The translations under genes were made by a program, and so were the position numbers. This document shows positions 1 through 18,021 of a stretch of DNA of 64,000 nt, piece by piece. The DNA lies in contig JANTQA010000075.1 in the NCBI GenBank assembly GCA_027625915.1, forward strand, positions 620,001-684,000, in the 5' to 3' direction. The number at the start of each line of letters is the position of its first letter. The first letter of the stretch is position 1. The notes under the pieces were generated by a model, which was given only the letters and a program-made list of their open reading frames with translations, was not told where the DNA came from and did no database searches. The stretch is from Anaeramoeba flamelloides (lineage: Eukaryota > Metamonada > Anaeramoebidae).

Positions 1-1
1 T

Positions 2-6052
<6,051 letters not shown>

Positions 6053-9000
6053 TATTTGTTTCGAATAAAAAAATTTTATGAATAATTGTTTATTTGAGAA
6101 AAAATGAGTTTCATCATATTCTTTTTACAATCCCCAATCGATTCATATTTCTGCTACTTATTTGTTTTTGATACAATACAAATTTACAGTCTATTTTTAA
6201 TCTGGCTCTTGGTTGAAATTGAAATTAAATTCAATTTTGATTCACTTTCCAAAAAAAAAAGATTTTATAATATTCTTTTAAAAATTTCAAATTTTTCAAT
6301 CTTAAAAGAAGCTTAAATTATTCAATTTGCATTTTAGAATTGAGGAATTTAATGGTGAATTTTAATTATTTGGATTTACAATATTTTTTGTTCTGAAAGT
6401 TGAAGAAAGATCTTGTTCTTATTCTTTTCCAATTAACAGTTAAAGTCTATGATTTTTTACTCAATTTTTGATTTCATAAATTCAATTTTGGTAATTGTAT
6501 CTTATTGGTATTTGAATAATACATGGATTAATATCTTCTCCTCATTTTCAATTTCAATAATAAGTGATTTCCAAGGGATAGATTGAAATTTGGAATCTTT
6601 GTACATTGTTATATTCAATATTTTGTTCTATATTTGTATGATATTGAATCCTAAATGAAAGTTTGTGGAGGATTCAAAAAGATATATAAATTTGAATTTT
6701 AAAATTTAAATATCAGTTTATTAATTGAATTTTAAATAACAAACCGTAACTCAAGAAATAATTGAAAAGTATTCCGAAAGTGTGAGTTGAAAAGAATGTA
6801 TTTTTGGTTGTATAACAGTTCAAATATCATATTCACATTTGCTAAAACGTTTTATTAGAATTTATAGGGTGCTTTTTTATTCAAGTAGTGTTATTCTTAT
6901 TTGTTATTTAAGTGGAGCGAAATATCAGAGGAGGTTTTTTTTTTTTCATTTCCTACAAACAATTTTATTAAGGATTCCAGTTTCATCTAATCCATTCCAT
7001 AAAAACGTTCTGAAATATACTGTTAATTGCAAAATAAAATAATTAACACTATCATTTATCTTTTGAAAAAAAGATTTTTGAAATAAGGGAACCTTTCAAA
7101 TTTTTCATAATCTCAAAAAAAGCATAAATTATTAATTTATTTTTTTTAGAATTACGGACTTTGATGATTTATTTTAATTATTGGGAGGTTTTTTTTTTTT
7201 TTGGAAAGCAATATCAAAAATCTGTTCAAATTATTTTGAAACAAATAATCATTTATAAACCCTTAGAAAGTAACTCAACTCTTATCTCTTAATAGATTGA
7301 CTTTATCTATAAAAGGTAATCAATCAATTTTTTTATTATTTATTCTGAAATCATTTGTTTGCAATTTATATCATATTTATAAAAAAAAATCAAAAAATAC
7401 TTACTGTAAGAACATCAAAAAAAAATTGTTTGTTTAATTTTTTTGTATTAACTAAAATTTTACCTGGTTTTTGCTGTTGCTTCCATTTTAAATTCTACAC
7501 TCTGTTAATCATTTTTTAATTTTTGTGATTCGTTTTTATATATAAATTCTTCTTCTTTTTTGAACTATTAACTTTTAATAGGATGGATCGAAACCAAGAA
7601 CTAGATGAAACGGAAAAGAAAATGAAAGAAAAAAAGTAAAAAGATAGAAAACCAAAACTTGGAAAGGAACATAATGAGTTGATCCAGATACATAAGCAAA
7701 AAAAAAAAAAAAAAAAAAAAATTGAGTTTTAGAATAAAAAATTGAAGCTTTTAGTGACAAAAATAGACAATAAGAAAGTAACTCATTAGATAATAGACGT
7801 TGAAAACATTCATTTTATTTTGATTATGAAAAAAAAAAAAAAAAAAAGAAATTTAGAGAATTTTGAAAATATTAATAACAAATCATTTTTTATTTTTTTA
7901 TTTTATACGGTTATTGCTTTGTATGTTTTATGGGAAACAATTTTACTCTTTTCAAAACAAGCTAGATGTTAAATATATTCAAGATAAGGTTCCAATATCA
8001 GATGAGTGTTTGGAAAATGTTTGAAAATAAAAAAAATACAAATGAATGATCTTTTAATACTTGGATTTTAAGATCTCTTACCATTTCTAATAATATCATC
8101 AAGTCTGAAAAAATTATTTTAAAATTTCAAGCACTATTATTTTTTTAGTTTTATATTATTTATATATTTTTTTCTCTCAAAAAATAACATCCACTCTTAA
8201 TTGTTTTATTTTTTTTTAACAACTAAATAAATTTTTATCCAATGGTTTTAACAGCACAAAAAAATATACCCGATCTTTTTTTTTTTCAAAAAATTAAAAA
8301 CCATTGACATTATTTAAAATAAAGGTTCATTATTTATTTTGTAATTGGCGAATGATAAAGATAATTATAGTTTTTTATCTAAATTTTTAAACAAAAATTT
8401 AGAAATTAACGAAGTGTCACCCTACTCCACATAGTGCCTTCAAGTGCTGTGTAGTACCTATATTTTCCAGAATTCAAAAGAAAAGAGAAAAATCTTTGAT
8501 TTTATTCAATTCTTTGAATGCTGAATAATTTAGCAATATTTTTTTTAATTTAAAAGATCAAAAGAAAATTTTGAAATTTTTTTTTAAATTTCTATTGTTT
8601 TAAAAAAATCTTTAGGATAGTTTTTTTGAATTTTATCTTTTCTTAGAAAATCCATTGATAATACAAAGAAAACGAAAATCAAAAAAAAAAAAATAAAGAA
8701 ACTTTTCGGAAAAAATAAAAAGAATGGAGAAAAACCAAAGATTTTACTCAATCCTTTTGAATTTTCAATATGCTAAAGGCAGTTTTTTTTAATTAAAAAA
8801 ATCAAAGGAATCGACATCAATTAAAATTTTTGAATTTAATTTTCCTGTGGTTGGGATACATTTTGGTATTTTAGTTAAGAAAAATTGTTTAGGTTAGTTT
8901 ATTCTCTTTAACATGTTACTCAGTAAAGTATGGGAACTTTTTCAAACCAAAAAAAGTTATTTTCTCATTATAAACTTTTAATTTTTCTTCATCTGATGAT

Positions 9001-10713
9001 AATTCCTCTCATCTTTGAAATATTTCAAAACTTAATGGATATTTAAAGAGGTATGTTTTTATTTTGAAGAATTAATGGAATTATTTTTATTTACTAGCTT
9101 TGAAAATTCATTTTCTTTGGAATTTTTTATTTGTCCAAAAACCACTTTTGATTTTTAAAAAAGTTTTGAATTTTCTAAATAAATTTAAAAAATTGAATTA
9201 GAGTTAAATAAAATTCTCAAAATGATATCTACTTTTCGAGATGAATATGACTTATTATTATAAACAAGAATTAATTCAGATCTCTAAGAATAAAAATTAT
9301 TGGAAATTTTGTTGAGATTGGTGAATGAAATTATTATTATAAAATAAATACCACTTTAATAATTATTTTGAAGAACTGACAGATCTGGAATTTTTATTAT
9401 TTTAATTTTACTAGTATTTGATATAATGAAATGAAATATAAAAATTGATCAAAAATTGTCTATTATTTAAGAATTTCCAAATAAATTGAGGTTGGTCCTA
9501 TAAATACCAATATTTTACTATTTTCTTTTAAATTAAAAAAAACCTAGTGTTCAAATGACGAAAGTACTACCCCCCTTCAAAATAATAAAAAAAAATCATG
9601 AAATTATTTCCAAATCAAGACAATAAACACAGTTAAAAGACTTTTTTTTTAAAAAAAAATATGGAAAAAATCATCATATAAAAGGGAAATTTGTTGTAAA
9701 AATGTTAAATAGATGTTAATAAAATTTTTTTGTATTCGGATGGTATATTTGAAAATTTTATCTAACAAACCCAAGAAATTGAATTTTCAATTTCATAAAT
9801 AATACTTTTATTAGAGATAATCGTCCTCTATTTGTTCATAGTTTCTATCATATGATTGGAGACGCTATAATAAAAGTCGTATTTCAATAAAAAAACCCAT
9901 GACATTGGGAATTTATAAAAAATGAAATAGTAAAAAATGAAAAATTTCATTAATACTGTAAGAACCGCACAAAAATTTTAGTCATTTTTTTTTAATTCAC
10001 AGCATATTTTATTTTTTGGAAATTTTTTCCAAATTTAGAAAAATATTAAAAAGATTAAAATTACATAACTTTCAATCAAAAAGTTTTTACAATTGAAACT
10101 TTTAATTTAAACTCTTTTTGGCTTGTATCTTTTCTGAAAAACAGTTTAAATTTTTTGAGAGATAACAAATATTTTTAATATGGATAACTTTAAACAAATT
10201 CAAACATACCTAAATATTATCATTTTTTAATTATAATTTTTTTGCCCTTTTTGTACTTCCATCAACTATTGTAAAGTATTTGAAATTTGAAAAAATGTTG
10301 AAAGAGGATCAGAAACTGAAATCTTACAGACTGTTATCTAAAAGTTCAAAAAAGTTTTGAAAGTATTTATATGGATCGTTCTGTTCTTGTGTTTAACTCA
10401 TCTTTTCTCAAGGTATTAATACTTGAAGTAAAAAGGAAAAATACAACTTGAACAAAAAAAAAAACATTTTAAAAAATTTCATTTATAGAAAGAGAAGACT
10501 ATTTTTTTTTTTTTTTGTTTGTGAATAATATGGATCTCTTTATTTATGATTATTGTTCTTCTTAGTTATTCTTTAAAGTAGCAGAAAAATCAGAAATTCA
10601 AAAAAAATAAGAATTGTATTGTTTTGTTTTCTGAATTTGAGAATCTTATAAAATCGGTTTAAGGGTAATGTTTTGTAATTCTGTTGTGATTTTCAGAAAA
10701 ATTGAAATTCAAG
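6053..10713. other. Gene-poor AT-rich interval
   Basis: This is the interval between MCM7 and the pyrophosphatase gene. Most of it is poly-A/T-rich sequence with no recognised gene. A few GC-richer islands have short open frames: 6502-6606 minus (34 codons from an ATG), 7583-7723 plus (lysine-rich, one in-frame TAA) and 7857-8024 plus (about 55 codons after a TTTAG). A 23-base block at 8082-8104 minus has good splice signals on both sides. None can be joined into a convincing gene. No long repeat pair was recognised here. Confidence 0.5.
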
Positions 10714-11124
10714 TTAGTTCTTTTTGGTCTTTTTTTTTGTTTTTTTTTTCTTTGTTGTTTTTTTCTTGACAGGTTTCTTTTTATTTTTCTTTTTCTTAAT
10801 TTTTGGTCCGTTTCCTTCAATAAAGATTTCCTTATATAGCCTTACTGATTTTTTGACAATTTGCTTTGCTTTGACGCTTCCTTGTGGATCAAAAGTTTTG
10901 ACTGTTTTGTTTTCAAGATCTTTATAATCATTAAAGAATTTCCTAATCTCTCGTAGCGTATGGGTTGGTAAATCTGAAATTTCATGATAAGTATTCACCG
11001 CTGGATCATTTACACACACAGAAATAATTTTATCTTTAAAATAAGATTTTAGTTAATATGATAGAAGTGAGAGTTACAAAATTTTAATGAAGCCATCAAA
11101 ATAGTAACAAACACAATTCAGAAG

Positions 11125-11158
<34 letters not shown>

Positions 11159-11677
11159 GTAAGAAAATATGAGAAACAAAAAGAATAGAATAGAGAAAAA
11201 GGAATAATTACCATCACGCTTTCCATCGTCTATCATTTGCATGACCCCAATGGGTCTACATTTAATCATACTCATTGGAACAACTGTTTCAGACATTATT
11301 ACAAGAACGTCAACTGGATCTCCATCTTCACAATAGGATTGTGGAATAAAACCATAATTGTGTGGATAAACAACAGAAGAGTAAAGTATTCGATCTACTT
11401 TTAATAAACCTTTTTGATTTAAATTTTATAAGAAAAAACATTTTGAGATCAGAAAAGGTTTTTTGTGATCAAAAATTAAAAAATCCAAAAATAAGAAAAA
11501 GTTTTTTTTTTTTTTTGAAAACAAACCTGTTTTTTTATCTAGCTCATATTTCAGTTTTGATCCTTTGGGTATTTCAATAACTGCATTGAATTCTTCAGGA
11601 ATATTGTCGCCATGTGAAACCCCATGCCATGGGTGAACTACTTTAGTTGGATAAACAGAATCGTTTTCTTTTGACAT
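10714..11677 (-). CDS. Soluble inorganic pyrophosphatase (family I)
   Basis: The enzyme hydrolyses pyrophosphate to two phosphates, pulling biosynthetic reactions forward in the cytosol. Exons are 11527-11677, 11212-11409 and 10714-11033, giving 222 residues with introns of 117 and 178 bp. Seen: HPWHG near the N-terminus, [17 protein letters not shown] (about 35-51), [11 protein letters not shown], the family signature DGDPVDVLV (79-87) and the metal-binding DDGKRDDK (111-118). These are the catalytic aspartates and lysine of eukaryotic family I enzymes. The ATG at 11677 is the first in frame. The last 35 or so residues form a Lys-rich tail absent from standard family members, perhaps a nuclear or RNA-binding extension. 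Both acceptors are purine-rich (AAAAAG, AAAG). No neighbour lies within 3 kb, so there is no operon-like context. Confidence 0.93.
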
Positions 11678-11954
11678 TTTTAGACAAAAGATTGGCAATT
11701 TTTGAAAAATGACAATTATAAAAAAATGAATAAGTGAAAAGATTAATTAAAAACCACACAAAAATTGTGATCAATAATTTTAATTCCTAACATTTTGTTT
11801 TTGCGAAATTTTTTTCAAATTTTGAAATGAATAAAAAGATCAAAATCGCAAAAGCTTTCAATTTAAAATTTTTGACAATTAAAATTTTTTAATTTAAACT
11901 CTTTTTGGTTTTTAGCTTTACTGAAAAACTGTTTAAGATATTTTGAAAGTTTAA

Positions 11955-13421
11955 GGGACTAGTAAATCGGATCTTTTTTTATATTTTTTCCCAAAGGTAA
12001 TAGAGTAATTAATAACACAACGATTTGATTAAGCCCAATAGGTAACTTTATTTATCAACTTTAAAGAGATGAATTATCATTTTTAAGCGAATTCTTTTTC
12101 CCCATTTAAATTTCTGAATAAAGATCTTGATAGTTTTTTGTTTTGGTTTTTGGATCAAATTAGAAAAAGAAAAATTTGCTATAATTTTATTATTTTTCTT
12201 TAAATTTCACTTTTAGTAATTTCTGAGAATCTTTACGAACAAATAACATTGGACCTTTAATTTTATTTTAAAAACACAATAAAAATAAACCTAAATATTG
12301 AATCCTTGAAGATCCAGAAAAAAATTGATATTACAGATAAATTCAAATAAATCTCAAAAATTTTTTAGTTCAATTTCCATTTTGATAAATCTTCGTACTG
12401 TATCTTATCAAACAGTCCAGAGCAAATAATATATTGAAGAACGACTAACAATTGAGAGTTTCTTAACACTTGACTTCATAAAATGCTTTATTCAAAGTTT
12501 GAATCATAAAAATTTCAAAAAGGAAAATCAAGTAAAACTTTCCAAACTTAAATTGCAATTTATTAATATGTTTTATTCACAAATATTTATTTAATTTCTT
12601 AAAATTTAAAAAATTATTTAATATTCTTTTTTCAAATATTCAGAGTATAAAAAAGGAACTATCAGTATTAAAATCAGTTATTCAATAATATCTATTATTA
12701 TTTTTTTTTTTTTATTCAAATTATGATTTCAAATCTGTTTTATTTGTTTGGAAATCTTTAAAAAATTGATAAATAATTGTAAAGCCTATTGATAAATTTA
12801 ATCTTTGGGTTGTTAAAAATAAACTGAAATGGTTAAAATTGTGATAATCAATTATTGAATAAAAATCAAATTAAAATGTATTTCTTTCAATTATAAGTTG
12901 AATTTTCCTGGTTTTAAAATATTATTTTGGAAGAATTATTAATTTGATTTTTTGTTTTTTTTTTCTTTATTTTTTTTCAATACAAGAGAAAAAATTCATT
13001 TTAACTGTTCTTTGAATTATTAAAATTGCATTTTTTCAAGTTTAAAATAATTAGTTTATTTTTTTTTTGAAATTAAATAGATTTTTTAAATGTCATTATT
13101 TTAGAACTTAGTGGTTTCATTTTTAAAGGGTATTTTTGTACATTTTGTCTACAAACTATTGAATTTCTTTCTTTACTTGTAGAAAGGATTTTTTTTTTTG
13201 GAATAATTAAGAAATAATTATAACTTTGAAGTTTTTTAAAAATGAGAAAAAGGGAATTAATCTTTTTAGAACAATAGTTTATTTCCGAAAATAGTTTTGA
13301 AATAGTAAGTTTGATCTTTTTATAATCAGATTTTTATACCATTTGAAATTTCAAGATGCAGTAATTTTTTGATGAATTTTCTCTTAAATTTACAGAAAGA
13401 TTTTTCTAGTTTACTCGTCCC
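11955..13421. mobile_element. Decayed element with GGGAC[T/G]AGTAAA ends
   Basis: The left end TTAA-GGGACTAGTAAA (11951 on) and the inverted right end GGGACGAGTAAA (to 13421) match at 11 of 12 positions. The ends resemble the element at 2148-3081. The right flank reads ATAA rather than TTAA. The interior (1,467 bp) has no coding capacity. The short ends make this tentative. Confidence 0.3.
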
Positions 13422-14434
13422 ATAAAAAATATTGGATAAATTTAAATAACTTTAACAACTTTCAAATATTACAATATTTTGCATTTTTTTATTTCTATTT
13501 GTGGTATCTTTTAGGAATTTTACAAAATTTGAAAGGAGATCTGAATATGAAATCTACAAAGAATTGCGAGATAAAAGTTCGAACAAATCATGAAAGTATT
13601 TATTTTGTATTTTTTTCTTGTTGTCATGGCTGAACTTGACAAAATTTTTTTGAAGAACTTTGTTAAATTTTTGGTAGAATTGTTAAAAAAAATTTGTTTG
13701 ATTGTCTTTTTCGATTATATCGCGATATTTTTAAAAATCATCTTTTAAGAGATAGTCAGGTTCCATTCTAAGCGATTAGATTTTTTATGATTAACAATGG
13801 ATTTTTTAACCGAAAATAAGGTAGAGTCAAGAATAATGTCACAATTTAAAATTAAGGTTTGTTTTTTTGAAAATTTATGAAATGGGGTAAAAACCTTTCT
13901 TTAGTATCAAATTGGAAATTTTCTTTTAAAAGGTTTAAAAATTAAAATTTTATGAAGAAAAGTCACCTTGCAATTTATCTTGTTTGAAAATATGTTAGGG
14001 TTAAGGGTGAGAGTCTAAATATACTAGTTAACAAAATGTACTGGCTTTTTCGTAAGGATTAAACTTTTCCAAAAAATATCAATTTAAAAACATCAACCTG
14101 AAGAATTTAAAAAGTTTGTAGACCAATTTCCATTTTCATTTTAAAACCTTTAAAAAAATAGAATTTCAATATTTTGGCTTTTCTCTTATTGATAAATTAT
14201 CAAATCATTTTTATTGACAAAAATACTCTGTTTCAACACGTAAAGTACATACAATCCGGAAAGCACTTAATATGATTTGAATTGCCAGATCTAATTTTGA
14301 GTTAAAAGTTCCAAAATAAAATATCAAGTGAGAAATGTTCCTAAAAACAAACTCTATATTTTGAGAATGTTCATTATTGAAATTTTTTTTTGTTCTTCGA
14401 GCAAAATACCTCTTAAAAACGAATCAAACATGTG

Positions 14435-14490
14435 GTATCGTATCTCAAAAAATCCACAATGGAAAACAAGGAAGTTTTGAGATACGATAC
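14435..14490. repeat. Perfect 16-bp hairpin
   Basis: GTATCGTATCTCAAAA at 14435-14450 is repeated in inverted form at 14475-14490, with a 24-base spacer. In DNA of this composition a perfect 16-bp arm containing CG pairs is unlikely by chance. It may be the core of a small element or a structured RNA; nothing else marks it. Confidence 0.6.
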
Positions 14491-15599
14491 AATAGAGTTT
14501 TAGTCAATTTCTAATTTCAATAGTTAAAATATATACTTTTGAAAACAACTTGATTAGTTTTGTAGTGTTAAACAGTGAGCTTTTTTGTGATTTTGAAGAT
14601 TTTTTTTTTATTTTTTTCATTTATCAAATGAGTATTTTTGATCTCAAAAATCTCACAAAATAATTACTTTGTCAAATTTAGAGAGTTGTAAAATAACCAA
14701 AAATTAGATTACTATAGATTAAATTGAATTAATTTTGTACATAATGAAATAATTCTATTTGGTTTAAATTGAAGATATTTAAAATTTTTGTTATTTAAAA
14801 TAGTAAACAATTGAATTTTTTTTTAAGAATTTGAGTAATTGAAATTGAGACAATCCTTTTAACTCTTTTTTTTTTTTTGTTGAATTGAAGTTTTTATAAT
14901 TAGAATCATCAAAATATTTTTTTTTAGTTTGATTGTTTTCAGTATAGAGTTCCTTTGAGACCCTTTTTTTTTTATGTTGAAAATTATTGTCAATAAGATC
15001 TGAAAAATTTTTATTTTGTTATTAGAGTTTCGTCAATCAAAAGAAATTCAATTTCACAATACCCTCACTAGTGTCAAGCCACCACTTCAGTACCAAGTAA
15101 ATCTATGATAAGCGAATTGAGTATAAAATTAATTCACTTGAAAAAGCTTTTCGAATCAAATTATCTGTATTCATTTATACTTGAAATAAAAATATTGTTA
15201 AATATTTAATTAAATATTACATGCTTTGAAATTCAAATGGAATACAATTTAGGCATATATTCTATGTTTTCCACTTTGAAAATATTGGTTTTATTTATAT
15301 TTCTTAGCTCTAGCTATTCTAGTGTGTAACGTGTACACATAAAAAAGAACAAACATAGAAACTTGATTAAAAGTTACAATCTATTTCTTTTAAAAACTCT
15401 AAAAAAAAATGGAAAAAAAGTTAGATATTTTCCTCTTTAGAACTCAAAAGTCAGTATTTTAAGCCCGTGTTCTGAAGTATTTTCAAATAGTTCAAATATA
15501 ACCAAATTAATATTCTATTTTTGCTTGTGTCTGCCTTAATAGTAAATCATTTTTTGGTTTAAAAACTCAATCAAAATTATTTTTTAATAAAGTGCTTTC

Positions 15600-16250
15600 A
15601 TGACAAACAATACTCTTGAAATCAAAATCCGTCAACTTAATAGCGAAAAATTAAAAATAACAATCCCACACAAATCAACAGTTGAAGATTTACAAGAAGA
15701 GATTTATAAAAACCATAAAATCCCAATTAACAAACAGTTATTCTTGTTTGGTGGTAGTGTGTTAAAACCAGAAGACAAACTCTCAGATTTGGATCTGCAA
15801 TCAACCGATAAGAAAATGATCTTAATACAAAAACTTTTACATAATGAACAATTATTCAATTACCAGCAATCCATCCAAATCAATAAGGGACTGTACCATT
15901 CTAATAAACCCAATTTAGAAGAAATCGACCAAATAAGTAAAAGAGTACAAAGCGATCTAGTTCTTGAGAAAAAACAAAAAAAGAAAAAAAAAATTGACAC
16001 AAGCAATAGACCACCGTGGCTCCAACAAATTCAAAACTCTTCAGGGCAAAGAACAAATAACACACAAAATGGAATCGTTCGTAATTCGTGGATTGGGCAA
16101 CGAACACAAAATACCTTTAGAAATAACAATTTCAATAATGATGATATCAATAAACTCATGGTACTTGGCTTTTCACGAGAAAGGGTAATACGTTGTTTAA
16201 CTCGATCAAATGGAAACGTCAGCCTTGCAGCAAATTATTTATTGAATTAA
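15600..16250 (+). CDS. Ubiquitin-like/UBA domain protein
   Basis: A single-exon gene of 216 residues. Residues 4-76 form a ubiquitin-like fold: EIKIRQLNSEKLKITIPHKS, VEDLQEEI, then PINKQLFLFGGSVLKPEDKL, matching the ubiquitin pattern of K-x-x-I-x-x-x-x-Q-x-L-x-x-G-x-x-L. Residues 178-215 (INKLMVLGFSRERVIRCL, then NVSLAANYLL) form a UBA domain with the M-G-F-like loop LGF. The middle is Lys-, Asn- and Gln-rich and probably disordered. UBL plus UBA is the layout of proteasome shuttle factors (RAD23, DSK2/ubiquilin, DDI1), but the STI1, XPC-binding and protease domains are missing, so I do not name it further. The ATG at 15600 is the first in frame. A likely role is delivery of ubiquitylated proteins to the proteasome. 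Confidence 0.88.
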   Translation: MTNNTLEIKIRQLNSEKLKITIPHKSTVEDLQEEIYKNHKIPINKQLFLFGGSVLKPEDKLSDLDLQSTDKKMILIQKLLHNEQLFNYQQSIQINKGLYHSNKPNLEEIDQISKRVQSDLVLEKKQKKKKKIDTSNRPPWLQQIQNSSGQRTNNTQNGIVRNSWIGQRTQNTFRNNNFNNDDINKLMVLGFSRERVIRCLTRSNGNVSLAANYLLN

Positions 16251-17391
16251 ATCTTTATATTTTTTTTTAAATTTATGTGAGAGAGGCAAAATTTTTTCTT
16301 TTTTTGTTTTTTATTTTTTTCTTTCTTTTTTCTAATTTGTTTTTTTATTTCCACAAGCACAAATAAAATGTTTTTTTTTAAAACCCTGGATTTGCTTGTT
16401 ACCCAAAACAGAAGATTTGGCTGAAACAAAATGATTCAAGAGAATCGATCTGATAATTTTACAATACAAACAAAATAATCCTTTTTACTCGTTTAACACG
16501 CCTTTTAATTAATGGGTTTGCACATTTTTCTTGAAATTTTTTTTTAACAAAGGCCTTTTTGATTTTGTCACTAATAGAGTTTAGTGGGAATTGAATTAAA
16601 AATGCTAAATTATTCTTGTTTATGTTGAAAGAATAATTTATTATGAATTCAAAGGATTTTTTTAAAATATCAACAAATAAGGAATTTTATATAAGGAAAA
16701 AATAACAGAAAAAGTTATTTTTCGATTTTTTTTTTCAGATATATTTTGTTTCGCTGTTAAGTTCAAGTCAAGTGTATATTTTCAAAAAAGTTATAAATAA
16801 ATCATATTATAGTTTAACAGTTCTAAAATAAAAATATATTTTTATTTATCAAAATTAAAAAGAATTATCAAGAAAATATTATCCATACTTTTGTAAGATA
16901 ACTACAAAAAGTGGTTTGTTTTTTTATTAATAATTAATAGTTTCTAAAACATTTCAAGAAAGCCAAAAAAAAAAAAATTGAATTAATAAAGAAAACAATT
17001 GTTTAAGAATAATAAAATCATATGACTAAATAAAATGAATTACTTTATTACAGATATGACACTATTAAAGATAAAAATTATTTAAGAAATAACAATGGAA
17101 ACCTACAATTCTCTTTTCTTGAATAGAATTTTAAAAATACATAATTATTATTTATAATTTGTTTTATTGAGAGATTCAAAAAATATTTAGATTTGGAGAA
17201 TATTTCCATTTAAAATTATATTCTTAAATGTAATAAATATTAGATAAATAAAATCCGAAAATAGAAAGTGAAGGATCTAATCTTAGAAATTAAAAAAATA
17301 ATAATCTTCATAAAAAAATTAAATAAATTTCTCCAAATTTAATTTTTTTTTTTTAATTATATTTTCTTTGAACTTTTAATTGTTGATATTA

Positions 17392-17587
17392 CAGTAAGTT
17401 CCACTTTTAAGGCTCAAATTTCATCGAAAATTGAGGTACAATAATAATCTCAAATTAAGGTACAAACTTGAGATCCAAGTAAAATAATTCGTAATTCCAA
17501 ATTTATATAACTCGTGTACCTTGATTTGAGATTTTTTTATATCTTAAATTTTGTTGAAATTTTGTGTCGAAAAAGTGAAACTGATGG
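17392..17587. mobile_element. CAGT-ended TA-flanked MITE, copy 1
   Basis: A 196-bp near-palindrome starting CAGTAAGTTCCACTTTTAAG and ending in the inverted GTGAAACTGATGG, flanked by TA on both sides. CAGT ends with a TA duplication are typical of Tc1/mariner-type elements. No coding capacity. This copy is more diverged than the ones at 54056 and 47771. Confidence 0.7.
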
Positions 17588-17760
17588 TAGTAAAAATAAT
17601 GTTTTAATTTTTTTTTTTTGTTTTTGTTTTAATTTTTTCAGGGATATTTACCAACATATAAAAATATGATAGTACTAGGTTATTATATTTTTTGTAAGAA
17701 GAAATAAGAAAAAAAATAAATTTAATAAAAACAAACTGCACTTTTCTATTGATTAATGTA

Positions 17761-17960
17761 CAGTCAGTTCCACTTTTAAGGTACAAACTGTTAACCAAAA
17801 TTAAGGGACTTAAAAATCCCTTAAATTTAAGTACAAAATTTGGAATTTTTTTTTTTTTACAAATTATTTTACTAATATCTGAATTTTGTTCCTTAATTTG
17901 AGATTTTTATTGTTGCTTAATTTTTGTAGATAGTTTGTGCCTTAAACGTGGAACTGGCTT
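17761..17960. mobile_element. CAGT-ended TA-flanked MITE, copy 2
   Basis: A 200-bp near-palindrome starting CAGTCAGTTCCACTTTTAAG and ending with the inverted GGAACTGGCTT, between TA dinucleotides (17759-17760 and 17961-17962). Same family and orientation as copy 1, only 173 bp away. Confidence 0.75.
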
Positions 17961-18021
17961 TATTTAAAAAAAATAATTAGTTTCCCCAAAATATTTAAAC
18001 TTCTATTAGCCCCAAAAAAAC

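Larger units (their letters stand above)
11678..15599. other. Gene-poor AT-rich interval
   Basis: No gene is supported. The interval contains a weak GGGAC-ended element (11955-13421), a perfect 16-bp hairpin (14435-14490) and, near 15060-15115, a GC-richer segment with CTAGTGTCAAG related loosely to sequences near 9540 and 37610. The remainder is low-complexity A/T. Confidence 0.5.
16251..18021. other. AT-rich interval with two adjacent inverted-repeat elements
   Basis: No recognised gene. The elements at 17392-17587 and 17761-17960 lie here. A minus-strand block near 16395-16440 has plausible splice signals but encodes only a few residues and was not called. Confidence 0.5.

Noticed and set aside
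6502-6606. 34-codon ATG frame on the minus strand (MYKDSKFQSIPWKS)
   Set aside because: Reads well but is very short, with no partner exon. It might be an upstream frame of the MCM7 transcript.
7464-7486. ATG GAA GCA ACA GCA block with GTAAAA donor, minus strand
   Set aside because: Seven codons only, and no downstream exon in phase before MCM7.
8082-8104. 23-base minus-strand block with TTTTTTCAG and GTAAGA borders
   Set aside because: Good splice signals but no neighbouring exons in a matching phase could be found.
11678-11698. Seven-residue N-terminal extension of the pyrophosphatase
   Set aside because: The upstream codon is TTG, while the ATG at 11677 gives a normal start.
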